From DASUTB01 sp036374835 (GTDB lineage: Bacteria > Actinomycetota > Actinomycetes > Jiangellales > Jiangellaceae): a stretch of DNA of 38,780 bases. The notes under the pieces are model-generated. The model ran no database searches. It was not told the DNA's origin and saw only the letters and a program-made list of their open reading frames with translations. The stretch is taken from the NCBI GenBank assembly GCA_036374835.1, contig DASUTB010000066.1:1-38780 (forward strand), in the 5' to 3' direction. How positions within the stretch are numbered: the first letter of the stretch is position 1; each line of letters begins with the position of its first letter. This document shows, one piece after another, positions 25,007 to 32,508 of this stretch. Both the position numbers and the translations under genes were made by a program.

Positions 25007-26795
25007 CTAGTTGTGCAGTGGTGCCGGGTCCTGCGCGGTGTCGGTGTGACGGCGGATGCAGGAGACGTGCATGAGGCGGAGGTTGCCCGGCGTGCCCTGG
25101 ACCCGGTGGGCGATCAGGTTGTGCTTGGTGATCGCTTTCCGGGTGGTGGTGAGCCGTTGTTCCCACTGGCGTGGGCTGTTCGGCTCCCGGTCGGCGTGTA
25201 GGAGGTAGTCCTCGCAGAGTGGGCAGCGGCCATGCTGTGCCTGCAGTAGGCGCAGCGTGCCACGGTCCAGCGGGGGCTTGTTCTTGCGACGCCGATCGGC
25301 CCAGTATTGGGCCAGGGCCGGATCGTCCGGGGACGCCGTTCCTGGCACCATCTGGTGCCGGACAATCTTTGTCCAGGCGAACTTGGGCAGGTAGGCGCCG
25401 CTTTCGCGGTGCCCGAACACCCACCGGTCCTGCCTGGCGGGGTGGAACTTGCCGTAGTACCGAGTGATGATCCAGGACTTCGGCTTGTTCGGGTGGCTGT
25501 AACTGGCCCACTTGTAGGTGAGCCTCCACATATGGTTGTCCAGGCCGGAGAACACCCGCTTGGACACCACCCCCCGGTAGTAGGCTGCCCATCCCCGCAC
25601 GATCGGGACGATCGTGGCGAGGACCACGGGCGTGGTCGAGCCGCGCAGTCTGCGCATCTCGTCGGCCAGCCTGCTACGTATCCGCCTGATGGCGGCCGTG
25701 CTGGGTTTGATCAGTAACTTGCTGTGATAGCGGCGGACAGCGAACCCCAGGAAGTCGAACCCCTCGTCCAGGTGCACGACTGTGGTCTTGTCCTCGTTGA
25801 AGACCAGACCCCTGGGTGCCAGCCACTGGGCAAGCCGCGCCTTGACCTGCTCGGCCTGCTCCTGGCTGGAACAGAGCGCGACAAGATCATCAGCGTACCT
25901 GATCACCACGGGGGAGCCCGGCCTAGTCTCACCGGCGTGTCCGCCGGACGATATATAGCGGACTCCCGCCGCGCCTTCCAGCCCGTGCAACGCGACATTC
26001 AGGAGCAACGGACTGATCACACCGCCTTGAGGGGTTCCCTCCTCGGTCGGCGCGAACCCTTTGCCCTTTTCGAACACTCCGGCCTTCAGCCAGTCACGGA
26101 TCATGTCCCTGGCGGGGAACGACCCGAGTGCCTCCAAGAGCCGATCGTGATCGATTTTGTCGAATGCCGAGGCCAGGTCCGCGTCCAGCGCCCACACCCG
26201 CGTGGGCCGAGGACCCCTTGCAGGTGTTGTAGATCGCATGGACGGCGTCCTGGCAGCTGCGACCCGGGCGGAACCCATACGATTTGGGTTCGAACCGGGC
26301 CTCCCACTCCAGTTCCAACGCGTTACGGACCCTGCCTTGATGGCAGCGGTCCATGAGCACTGGAATGCCGAGCGGGCGCAACTTTGCGGGGTTGCTCGCC
26401 TTCGGTATGTACACCCGCTTGACCGCCCGAGGCTGCCAGGACTGGATGGTTCGATGTACCCGCACCGCCATCTCCATCCTGGCCGGAGAGGTCAACGCGA
26501 CCTCCCCATCGACCCCCGCGGTCTTGCGGCCGGCATTGCGCTGCGTCGCCAGCCGCACGCTGACCAGCGTGTTCGACCAACTGCGCAGCATCAACCTCTG
26601 CAGGTTCCTGGCCCTGGCCAGGTCCCCGTTCCGAACCGCCGTGAAGATCCGCTGCCGTAGCCGCCGTACGTTGTCCTCCTGGTGCCGCCAACTGATGGCG
26701 TCCCAATCATGGTGGACGTCGTCCTCCGGTCCGTTCACTATCCAGGCATGTTGTAACCCCTCCACCCACGGGGTGGAGAAACTGTAGCCCGTCAT
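25007..26795 (-). pseudogene. Group II intron reverse transcriptase/maturase, frameshifted
   Basis: Two adjoining frames together encode a complete intron protein of about 595 residues. The first (from ATG 26795) carries the N-terminal RT blocks (KRVYIPKASNPAKLRPLGIP, SYGFRPGRSCQDAVHAIYNT). The second continues with TRVWALDADLASAFDKIDHD, GTPQGGVISPLL, the polymerase motif RYADDLVAL, the maturase X domain and a C-terminal HNH endonuclease (CPLC, HNLIAHRVQGTPGN, MHVSC). The switch falls at a run of four C on the plus strand (26214-26217). With one fewer base the frame reads NTCKGPRPTRVWALD, exactly as expected, so a 1-base insertion (or a sequencing error) is responsible. In a functional intron this protein promotes splicing and retrohoming. 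Confidence 0.85.
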
Positions 26796-27371
26796 CGCGT
26801 CTAACTTGTCCTTCGGTTCCGTCGGGTCGGGCTGTTCGTCCTCACAGGCTCACCTGCCTCACGTCAGCCTGCTTTCGCAGCCAGGCACACGGCCTGGTAT
26901 CCGGCCAGTTATACGCGACCACCGGCGGAGGAGCCGATCACGCTGCCGCGCTTTCCTGTTGCCTTTCGGCCACCGGCATTCGCTTCTTGGGCATCCTGTT
27001 CCCGCCAAGGAATTCGGCTCTCCTCACGGTCGGCTTACCGGCCCGCGCAACGGCGCGCCGGACCCGGACGGGGTTTCCATGTTCCGCACGCGTGAGACCC
27101 GGCTGGGGTTGGGTGCCTTCTGTACCCCGGGGACGACGGTGTCCACACGGCCGCGGACACTCCACGACCGCCGCCTGCCGCATCCCAACGGCAACGTCCC
27201 TGCCTGCCCAGCCCCACACTCCGACCCGGACAGTGGTTCTCACGAGGCATCACCGAAGGTTCCGATCAGTCACCCCATGCCCAGCCTTCCCCTCGCCGGT
27301 AGCCCCCGGTCGGAGCAGGGGCCCTTGGGCTTTCCCGTGAGCTTCGCACCCAGCCGTTACCGGCCACGCAC

Positions 27372-27970
27372 GTCACGGTGGGGACAGGTCTAGAGACACT
27401 GACCTGAAATCACGTCATCGACATCAGCCGACCTCCTCAACTGACTCACTCACCACGTGCGACCTCATGTCGCAAGTGCCATGAACCGTGCCATGAAGTG
27501 CACTGCCTACTCGTCGTGCACGTGCCCGGATCTTGTGGCTCGAATGCCGAATGCTTCCCGCCCATGCCGGTGACAGGTCGATGCCTGCATGCGACGACGG
27601 CGACTGTGGCAACGGGAGCAGCGAGCATCATTTCGCTCACTATGACGCAGTTACTAGCGCACGATGACCGACACATGAGTGGTGGATGGTCGAGTGCCGG
27701 ACTCCGGTTCAGGATCTTCGCGAGCCAAACGAACCAGCGTTCGTGGCGTGCTCTGTCCGCGCCACATTCGACTCCGATGAGGGCTCGACGAACGCGCTGC
27801 GGGTTAGCTGAGATTGGCGCTGAGCGAACGATGGCTTGGTCGTTGCTGCATTCCCTGCTCTCAGAGCCGTGAGGGACGAACCCGCGGGTACCCGATTCGG
27901 TGACACCGGGCGCACTCGCGGGACTGGTAGCGGTAGTCGATGCTCACGGGGTCTCGTCCCGCTCCGCCTG
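27372..27970. other. Gene-free stretch between intron and recombinase scrap
   Basis: I find no supported gene here. It has lower GC than its surroundings and small overlapping open frames without recognisable content. It contains a short hairpin (GCGAC at 27459-27463, GTCGC at 27469-27473) directly beside the paired repeats at 27475-27496. It is probably what remains of the mobile element's integration region after gene loss. Confidence 0.4.
27475..27496 (+). repeat. Paired 12-bp-period repeats (possible integrase arm sites)
   Basis: AGTGCCATGA (27475-27484) and CGTGCCATGA (27487-27496) are separated by AC. The layout and 12-base period equal those at 34261-34282. If the intron were absent, this pair would lie about 200 bases from attL. 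Confidence 0.4.
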
Positions 27971-28108
27971 GTGTTCCGCATCTTCGCGGCTCTCGCCGAG
28001 TACGACCGGGAGATGATCGTCGAAGGCACCCTGGACGGACTCGCGGCCGACCGCGCCCGCGGCCGCGACGGCAGCCGGCCTGCCAGACTCAGTCAGCGTC
28101 AGCTCGAC
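27971..28108 (+). pseudogene. Serine recombinase (resolvase) remnant
   Basis: The translation LVFRIFAALAEYDREMIVEG, then LDGLAADRARGRDGSRPARL, matches the resolvase/invertase core from the end of the catalytic domain through the E helix into the basic linker before the DNA-binding helices (consensus lvfhifaalaEferdlirer, GlaaArarGrkGGRP). The catalytic N-terminus is missing and the C-terminal helix-turn-helix is cut off at about 28108. There the sequence becomes the truncated CBS gene on the other strand. It is therefore a fragment of about 45 codons, non-functional. Confidence 0.65.
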
Positions 28109-28182
28109 CACGCCTCCACCAGGCTGGTGCCGGCCGGGATGGTCACGACGGTGGTCGACATCAGCTCCGCGACCGTGTCCAT
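28099..28182 (-). pseudogene. CBS-domain protein, truncated after 27 codons
   Basis: The ATG at 28182 has AGGAG at ideal spacing, and the peptide MDTVAELMSTTVVTIPAGTS then LVEAW is the unmistakable start of a CBS domain protein (T-v-x-d-l-M-t-x-x-v-v-t-v-x-x-x-x-s-l-x-e-A). It stops within three codons of the point where resolvase-like sequence begins on the opposite strand (about 28110). The gene was thus cut by a recombination event. It lies 28 bases after the Asp23 operon's last gene in the same direction, so it was probably the operon's sixth member. Full-length relatives carry two CBS motifs that bind adenine nucleotides. Confidence 0.6.
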
Positions 28183-28210
28183 GGTGGCTCCTTCGTTCCG
28201 GGCAAGCTGG

Positions 28211-28795
28211 CTAGAGGACTCGGGACGGCCGGCGCCGGCCGCGCCGTCCGATGCGGATCTGCATGTGGGTGGGCAGGGCCGCGGGGTCGGCGGCGGCGCG
28301 GGCGTCGGCCAGCACCTCGCCGGTGGTGCGTTCCAGAAGCTGGGCGAGGTCGGCGTCGGGGTGTGCGACGATGGTGATCCGCAGCCGCGGATCGGGGCGG
28401 CCGGCGACGACGGCGGCCCGGGTCCGGGTGACGCTGGGCAGCGCCGCGGCGTGGGCGGCGAGTGCGGAGGCGAACGCGGCGGAGGCGATCGCGGTGCGGC
28501 CCTGCTCGTCGTCGGCCAGCACCAGTTCAGGGATGCGGTCGCTGCGCAGCTGCACGAGCAGCCAGCGCAGCGCGAGCAGCGCCAGGACGGCGGCGACAGC
28601 AGCGACGGTGGGCCAGAACCAGGGCTCGGTCTGTGCAACATCGCGCAGCGTAGGGGGGACGACGGGTTCGGTCGGGCTGTGACCGGGCAGGCGACCAGTG
28701 CCGCGCAACAGGGTGTAGCCGGCGGCGGCCAGTAGGGTGAACGCGGTCAGGGCGAGGCCGAGGCGGTTGCCGCGGCGGGTGCGACGGCTGGTCAT
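28211..28795 (-). CDS. AmaP-like Asp23-operon membrane protein
   Basis: Membrane protein of 194 residues. Two hydrophobic segments lie at about 14-32 (LGLALTAFTLLAAAGYTLL) and 62-85 (FWPTVAAVAAVLALLALRW). They are followed by a cytoplasmic domain with an Asp23-like pattern (IASAAFASALAAHAAALP, LRITIVAHPDADLAQLLERT, LPTHMQIRIGRR). This is the layout of alkaline-shock-response membrane anchors that tether Asp23 proteins to the membrane. The ATG at 28795 overlaps the upstream stop (ATGA), with GGGAGA upstream. Six extra codons to 28813 are possible but lie inside the previous gene. It is the last intact gene of the minus-strand operon. Function is inferred from layout and operon, not from a strong motif. 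Confidence 0.65.
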   Translation of the reverse strand: MTSRRTRRGNRLGLALTAFTLLAAAGYTLLRGTGRLPGHSPTEPVVPPTLRDVAQTEPWFWPTVAAVAAVLALLALRWLLVQLRSDRIPELVLADDEQGRTAIASAAFASALAAHAAALPSVTRTRAAVVAGRPDPRLRITIVAHPDADLAQLLERTTGEVLADARAAADPAALPTHMQIRIGRRGRRRPSRVL

Positions 28796-29430
28796 CGGCG
28801 GGTCTCCCGCCATCTCGTGCGCACATGTGGCTGCAGCGGCCGGCCCGTCCGGGTGGCGTAGGCGGGATGCAGCTGTTCGAGCCGGTCACGGACCGCCTGG
28901 GCGGCCTGGGTCCGCGCACCGGGGTTGACCCCGCCGCGGCCCCGGATCCGGAGGGTGGTGTGCCGCCCGCGCAGGGCGACCCGGGCCCGGTGTACGCCGG
29001 TGATGCCGGTGGCGTCGGTGGCGAGCAGCCGCCGCAGGGCCCGCGGGCCGACGGTGACCAGCACCCCGGGGTCGGCGGCGCGGATGACCAGCAGCCGACG
29101 CCGGCCCGGCAACACGGCTAGCGCCAGCAGCAGCAGCCCCACCGCCGCCGCGATGGCTGCGACGGTGAGCAGGCCCGGGTCGTCCCAGTCCACGCCGGTG
29201 GCCTGGTCGGCCAGCCGGTCCCGCGGCACCAGAAGTGGTGCCAGACCGGCCGCAACCAGCACCGCCTCGACGGCTGTCACCGCGCCGATGGTCAGCAGAC
29301 CCGCCGCGACCAGCACCGCGGGGACCCGGCGGCTGCGCCGCAGGTCGGCGCGGTGCGCAGCGACCGAGACTGCCCTCTGCTGTGGCGCGAGCGTCTGGGT
29401 CGGTGGGCGGGGCTGAGTGGTCGCGCTCAC
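28792..29430 (-). CDS. DUF6286-type membrane protein of the Asp23 operon
   Basis: 212-residue protein with a basic, proline-rich N-terminus and two membrane helices at about 38-65 (VPAVLVAAGLLTIGAVTAVE) and 90-110 (LLTVAAIAAAVGLLLLALAV). A soluble C-terminal domain with alternating beta and alpha pattern follows (GPRALRRLLATDATGITGVH, RVALRGRHTTLRIRGRGG). This resembles the DUF6286 proteins found in actinobacterial Asp23 clusters. It overlaps both neighbours by 4 bases (ATGA), so translation is coupled. Its biochemical role is unknown; with the neighbouring genes it probably belongs to an envelope-associated complex. Assignment to DUF6286 is from memory. Confidence 0.65.
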   Translation of the reverse strand: MSATTQPRPPTQTLAPQQRAVSVAAHRADLRRSRRVPAVLVAAGLLTIGAVTAVEAVLVAAGLAPLLVPRDRLADQATGVDWDDPGLLTVAAIAAAVGLLLLALAVLPGRRRLLVIRAADPGVLVTVGPRALRRLLATDATGITGVHRARVALRGRHTTLRIRGRGGVNPGARTQAAQAVRDRLEQLHPAYATRTGRPLQPHVRTRWRETRR

Positions 29431-29762
29431 GCCACCCTCCGCGGGGTCTGTGCGGTCGGCACGATGGTGACGTCGAGCCGTGTTACGGCCAGCGCAGTCA
29501 GGGTGCGGGTGCGGAGGGTGACGTGGTCACGTAGGGCGGTCGCGATCGGCAGCGCCGGTGCCGGGTGCAGCACCTGCACGGTCAGACCCAGACTGACGCG
29601 GTCGGACTCCACGGCAGCGTCGGCGTGGACCGCGACGACCCGGTGCTGCCACTCCTCGTCCAGCTCGCGGGCCGCGGCGGCAGCCAGCCGTTGGACGGCA
29701 CGGTCGGCGATGATGGTCCGGCCCCGCTCGGCCCGCGGCACGGCGTCCGGTCGCGGGCTCAT
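29427..29762 (-). CDS. Asp23/Gls24-like protein, short form
   Basis: Soluble 111-residue protein. The N-terminal helix RTIIADRAVQRLAAAAAREL and following strands (RVSLGLTVQVLHPAPALPIA, LDVTIVPTAQTPRRVA) match the Asp23/Gls24 fold (GrttIadsVvekIa..., then ...v.l.v.V.yG.pi...). Asp23 family members are abundant membrane-anchored proteins linked to cell-envelope stress. The ATG at 29762 overlaps the upstream small membrane protein's stop by 4 bases. The frame stays open 273 bases further upstream, but that reading would span two neighbouring genes. It is the second of the two Asp23 proteins on the minus-strand arm. Confidence 0.75.
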   Translation of the reverse strand: MSPRPDAVPRAERGRTIIADRAVQRLAAAAARELDEEWQHRVVAVHADAAVESDRVSLGLTVQVLHPAPALPIATALRDHVTLRTRTLTALAVTRLDVTIVPTAQTPRRVA

Positions 29763-29953
29763 CGAACCCGGCGGCGAGCACCGACCGCGTCGGCGACCCC
29801 GCCCAGATCCAACGCACCGTCCAGCGCCCGGCCGGCGAGCAAGCCGACCGCACCGCAGACCAGTACGATCAGGAACGCGCCGAACCCGCCGAAGGCGCCG
29901 GCGATGCCGAGGGTCAGTCCCGCGATCAGACCCAGCCCGGTTGCACTCATCAT
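29759..29953 (-). CDS. Small Asp23-operon membrane protein
   Basis: 64-residue protein made of two close hydrophobic segments rich in Gly and Ala (LGLIAGLTLGIAGAFGGFGA, then FLIVLVCGAVGLLAGRAL), ending in a short polar tail. It resembles the tiny DUF2273-like or glycine-zipper membrane proteins that accompany Asp23 and AmaP in Gram-positive bacteria. Tandem ATGs at 29953 and 29950 follow GGGAG; either may be used. The stop overlaps the next gene's start. Likely job (inference): membrane anchoring of Asp23 proteins. Confidence 0.7.
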   Translation of the reverse strand: MMSATGLGLIAGLTLGIAGAFGGFGAFLIVLVCGAVGLLAGRALDGALDLGGVADAVGARRRVR

Positions 29954-29988
29954 CGGTCTCCCAAAGGGTCGCTAGTGGACGAGCCTGG

Positions 29989-30492
29989 CTACTCGACGCG
30001 CGGTGCGGCCTCCTCCTCGCCTTCACCTTCCACATGCAGGTCGTGGACGGAGATGTTGACTTCGGTGACCTCGAGTTGGGTCATGCGCTCGATGCCGCCG
30101 ATCACGTTGTCGCGGATCTCCTCCGCCACGTCGTGGATGGGCACCCCGTAGTCCACGGTGATGTCCAGGTCGACCGCGGCCTGCTTCTCCCCGACCTCGA
30201 CCTGCACACCCTGCTCCAGGCTGGATCGTCCGACAGCCCCGCGGATCGCCCCCGCCGCCCGGGCTGCGCGGCCGCCCAGCTCGTGCACCCCCGGCACCTC
30301 GCGCGCGGCGATGCCGGCGATCTTCGCCACCACAGTGTCGGCGATGGTGGTCCGGCCGAGCTCGGTCACCAGCTGGTGTTCGCTGCCTCCGGCGCCCCTA
30401 GCCCGGCTGCGTGCGCCGGTCGACGGCGTGGTCTCTGTTTTGGTGTTGGTGCTCGGCTTGTCGGTCTTCTTCTCGGCCGCCGATGTGGTCAT
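29989..30492 (-). CDS. Asp23/Gls24 family envelope stress protein
   Basis: First gene of the minus-strand arm, 167 residues. A charged, low-complexity N-terminus (about 1-38) precedes a complete Asp23 domain at about 40-155. That domain shows GRTTIADTVVAKIAGIAARE, VPGVHELGG, QAAVDLDITVDYGVPIHDVA, EIRDNVIGGIERMTQLEVTE and VNISVHDLHV. It ends in an acidic tail. This is the best-conserved Asp23 homologue of the cluster and should form oligomers below the membrane when anchored by its operon partners. GAGGAGG precedes the ATG at 30492. Divergent transcription from the ECF sigma gene across a 174-base region suggests that this sigma factor drives the operon (inference). Confidence 0.9.
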   Translation of the reverse strand: MTTSAAEKKTDKPSTNTKTETTPSTGARSRARGAGGSEHQLVTELGRTTIADTVVAKIAGIAAREVPGVHELGGRAARAAGAIRGAVGRSSLEQGVQVEVGEKQAAVDLDITVDYGVPIHDVAEEIRDNVIGGIERMTQLEVTEVNISVHDLHVEGEGEEEAAPRVE

Positions 30493-30590
30493 CGCCGTTC
30501 CTCCTCGTTCGATGCCCGGACGGGTCCGCTGCCGGCGAAATGAGGGTGGGCGTGACGGATCGGTCCGGATTGGGTCTGTTGAGATGTGGG

Positions 30591-30602
30591 TATAGGTATA
30601 GA
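30591..30602. promoter_or_regulatory. AT-rich core of the divergent Asp23/sigma promoter region
   Basis: TATAGGTATAGA is a tandem hexamer in otherwise GC-rich DNA, halfway between the two divergent starts. On the minus strand it gives TATACC, with TGACGT 18 bases upstream, a plausible -10/-35 for the Asp23 arm. On the plus strand TATAGG or TATAGA may serve the sigma gene. Exact promoters are not proven. Confidence 0.35.
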
Positions 30603-30666
30603 CACCGCACCGCCCCAGACGTCACGCGACCGGTCTGAGGTGTCGAGGCAGCCGGGGAGGATCGCG

Positions 30667-31233
30667 ATGAGGCAGCCGCGGGCGGTCCGGGTGGACGCCC
30701 TGGACGATGCCACCCTGGTCGCCCGTGCCCGCGAAGGCGACGTCGCCGCGTTCGAGCAGTTGGTGCTGCGGCACCAGCACACGATGTACGCGCTGGCGGT
30801 GCGGATGCTCGCCGACCGGGGTAAGGCAGAGGACGCGGTGCAGGACGTGTTCCTGGCCGCCTGGCGGCGGCTGCCCGAGATCCGCATCGACGCGGCGTTC
30901 GCCACCTGGCTGTACCGCAGCACCACCAACCGGTGCCTGAACCTGCTCCGCCGCTCCGGCTCCACGGTGCCGCTGACCGATCCCGACACCTGCGCGGCAC
31001 CCACCACCGGCCAACCCGAACGGGTCGCCGAGACCCACGCCGAACTGGCCCAGCTCGGCCAGGCCCTGCGCCGGCTCACCTCCGAACAGCGCGCCTGCTG
31101 GCTGCTGCGCGAAGTCCACGGGCTGCCCTACGCCGAGATCGCCGGCATCCTGCACACCACGACCACGGCGGTCCGCGGCAGGATCGCCCGCGCCCGCGCC
31201 CAACTCGCCGAGGAGATGCAACCATGGCGATGA
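30667..31233 (+). CDS. ECF-type RNA polymerase sigma factor of the Asp23 module
   Basis: 188-residue two-domain sigma factor. Region 2 is at about 22-85 (FEQLVLRHQHTMYALAVRML, KAEDAVQDVFLAAWRRLPEI, ATWLYRSTTNRCLNLLRR) and region 4 at about 130-180 (LTSEQRACWLLREVHGLPYA, then EIAGILHTTTTAVRGRIARA). GGGGAGG (30654-30660) lies 6 bases before the ATG at 30667. The stop overlaps the next gene, which carries a zinc anti-sigma motif, so the two should be made together and interact. No C-terminal extension is present, unlike the ECF41 factor near the window start. Likely targets are both arms of this divergent cluster. Confidence 0.92.
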   Translation: MRQPRAVRVDALDDATLVARAREGDVAAFEQLVLRHQHTMYALAVRMLADRGKAEDAVQDVFLAAWRRLPEIRIDAAFATWLYRSTTNRCLNLLRRSGSTVPLTDPDTCAAPTTGQPERVAETHAELAQLGQALRRLTSEQRACWLLREVHGLPYAEIAGILHTTTTAVRGRIARARAQLAEEMQPWR

Positions 31234-31799
31234 GCATCGCCTCAGACCCGGTGATCCTGCCCTGCGGCACCGACCTGGACCAGGTGTGGACACGGCTGGA
31301 CCGGATCGCCGCCGAAACCCACATGGGCCACTGCCCGCACTGCCAGGTCGCCGCGGGCAGCCTACGCACCCTGCGCCAGGCCACCGGCCAGCTCATCGCG
31401 CAGCCCCCGGCCCCGCCGCCCGACCTCACCGGACGGATCATGGCCGTCGTGCGGGCCGAGCTGCGGCGGGGACGCAACCTCCCGCTGCCCACCCGCAGCC
31501 ACACCGCCACCATCAGCGAGTACGCCCTGGCCGCGGTGCTGCGCTACGTCACCGACCACGGTGGCGAACTGGTCGCCCGTGGCTGCAAGATCGCCCCGGT
31601 GCCGGACCGGCCCGGCCACCTCCGAGTGCGGCTCGGCGTCACGGTTCCCTACGGGTCTGACCCCGCACCCGCGCTGGCGCGGCTGCGCCAGCGGATCCTC
31701 CGCGCCGCCGACGCCCACGTCGGCCTGACCCTGGACGTCCTCGACATCGTCGTCGAAGACGTCTACCCCACCACCCCTGGACAGCGAGCCGACCGGTGA
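31224..31799 (+). CDS. Zinc anti-sigma motif fused to Asp23-like domain
   Basis: 191-residue soluble protein. Near the N-terminus His33-x3-Cys37-x2-Cys40 (HMGHCPHC) is the ZAS zinc anti-sigma signature, inside a helical stretch of the expected size. The C-terminal part (about 85-190) has an Asp23-like pattern: ISEYALAAVLRYVTDHGGEL, RVRLGVTVPYGSDPAPALAR, LTLDVLDIVVEDVYP. No membrane helix is present, so sensing would be cytoplasmic, perhaps by binding to Asp23 assemblies (inference). The ATG at 31224 has GAGGAG 8 bases upstream and overlaps the sigma gene by 10 bases. The stop overlaps the next start. This is a candidate anti-sigma factor that links sigma activity to the state of the Asp23 complex. 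Confidence 0.75.
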   Translation: MAMSIASDPVILPCGTDLDQVWTRLDRIAAETHMGHCPHCQVAAGSLRTLRQATGQLIAQPPAPPPDLTGRIMAVVRAELRRGRNLPLPTRSHTATISEYALAAVLRYVTDHGGELVARGCKIAPVPDRPGHLRVRLGVTVPYGSDPAPALARLRQRILRAADAHVGLTLDVLDIVVEDVYPTTPGQRADR

Positions 31800-32158
31800 C
31801 CGTCAACCCGCCGCGACCGCTGGCCGCCGACCTGGCCGCCGCCGTCGCCGCGCACGTGCCCACCCTCGCCGGCGTGGCCCATCTGGCACCCGGATGGCGC
31901 GACCTGATCGCCGGCCTGCCCGCCCCCGCCATCCTGCGCCACCCCGACAGCCACCGCGCCAGCGGTGTCCGGGTCACGGTCCGCGGACCCCAGGTGGAGG
32001 TGGACGTCGCGCTGGTGATCGCCTGGCCACACCAGGCCCGCGCAGTCTGCGAGACCACGCAAACCGAGGTGGCCACCCTCATCACCCGGCTCGCCGACAC
32101 CGACTCCTGCCAGGTCCGGGTCGCGGTCCGCGACATCCACATCGACACCACCCCATGA
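31796..32158 (+). CDS. Asp23-like protein, third paralogue
   Basis: 120-residue protein starting at a GTG that overlaps the preceding stop by 4 bases. It has a helical N-terminus (LAADLAAAVAAHVPTLAGVA) and a beta-rich core (VRVTVRGPQVEVDVALVIAW) ending in the strand CQVRVAVRDIHID. This parallels the Asp23 C-terminal half and the end of the 30492 protein (VNISVHDLHV). Similarity is to a diverged member; no other domain fits. It completes the plus-strand arm. After its stop the module ends abruptly in a gene fragment on the other strand. Confidence 0.65.
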   Translation: MTVNPPRPLAADLAAAVAAHVPTLAGVAHLAPGWRDLIAGLPAPAILRHPDSHRASGVRVTVRGPQVEVDVALVIAWPHQARAVCETTQTEVATLITRLADTDSCQVRVAVRDIHIDTTP

Positions 32159-32159
32159 C

Positions 32160-32360
32160 GGGTCGGCGAACTGCTGCACCGTGGGGTCGATGAAACGGCG
32201 CAGCTCCGGCAACCACAGCCCAACGTGCCAGACCAGCAGGCCGTCGCGGATCCGCGGGTTCGGATCGCCGAACTCAACAACCTCGCCGTGCTCGTCCCGC
32301 GCGAACAGCTCGACCCGTGCCGGGACCGCGGAGGCGTTCTTACCAACACCCCGAGTAAGG
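32160..32360 (-). pseudogene. Fragment of a conserved protein (transglutaminase-like?)
   Basis: The minus strand reads SAVPARVELFARDEHGEVVE, then RIRDGLLVWHVGLWLPELRR and FIDPTVQQFADPS. The last part resembles the core of uncharacterised proteins in which a buried Cys-His-Asp fold ends in a conserved xxIDpTvxQF. The frame has no start with a ribosome site, and its C-terminal part runs into the Asp23-like gene on the other strand. It is an old gene piece, boundaries approximate. Confidence 0.35.
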
Positions 32361-32508
32361 CGAAAGCCCCACGTCCGAGGTGGGAGGTGCCGGGCCCAAA
32401 TGCTGCGGACAGGAACTGTCCTACCGTGCGCCTAGCGTGGTGGTCAGCGGCTTGCTCCGCGTGTCCGGTCGCGGGGCGAGTTGGCCGCCGCGAGAGGAGG
32501 CGACAATC

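Larger units (their letters stand above)
24918..27371 (-). mobile_element. Group II intron, about 2.45 kb
   Basis: The element reads on the minus strand. Its 5' end is placed at 27371, where GTGCGTGGCC fits the GUGYG consensus. It includes about 575 bases of structured, G-rich RNA before the maturase ORF. A canonical domain V (24954-24988) and a GC-rich domain VI hairpin with a GCAA loop follow the ORF. The 3' end is approximate (24916-24920, sequence CCTACCC on the minus strand). It is inserted just inside the left end of the tRNA-Lys island. The maturase reading frame is broken, so mobility now probably depends on another copy. Confidence 0.75.

Noticed and set aside
29353..30543. Long plus-strand open frame of about 396 codons over the Asp23 operon
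   Set aside because: It runs antisense through three minus-strand genes that have Asp23-type or membrane patterns, overlapping ATGA starts and ribosome sites. Its translation is Arg/Ser/Ala-rich with no domain, as expected for a GC-rich shadow frame.
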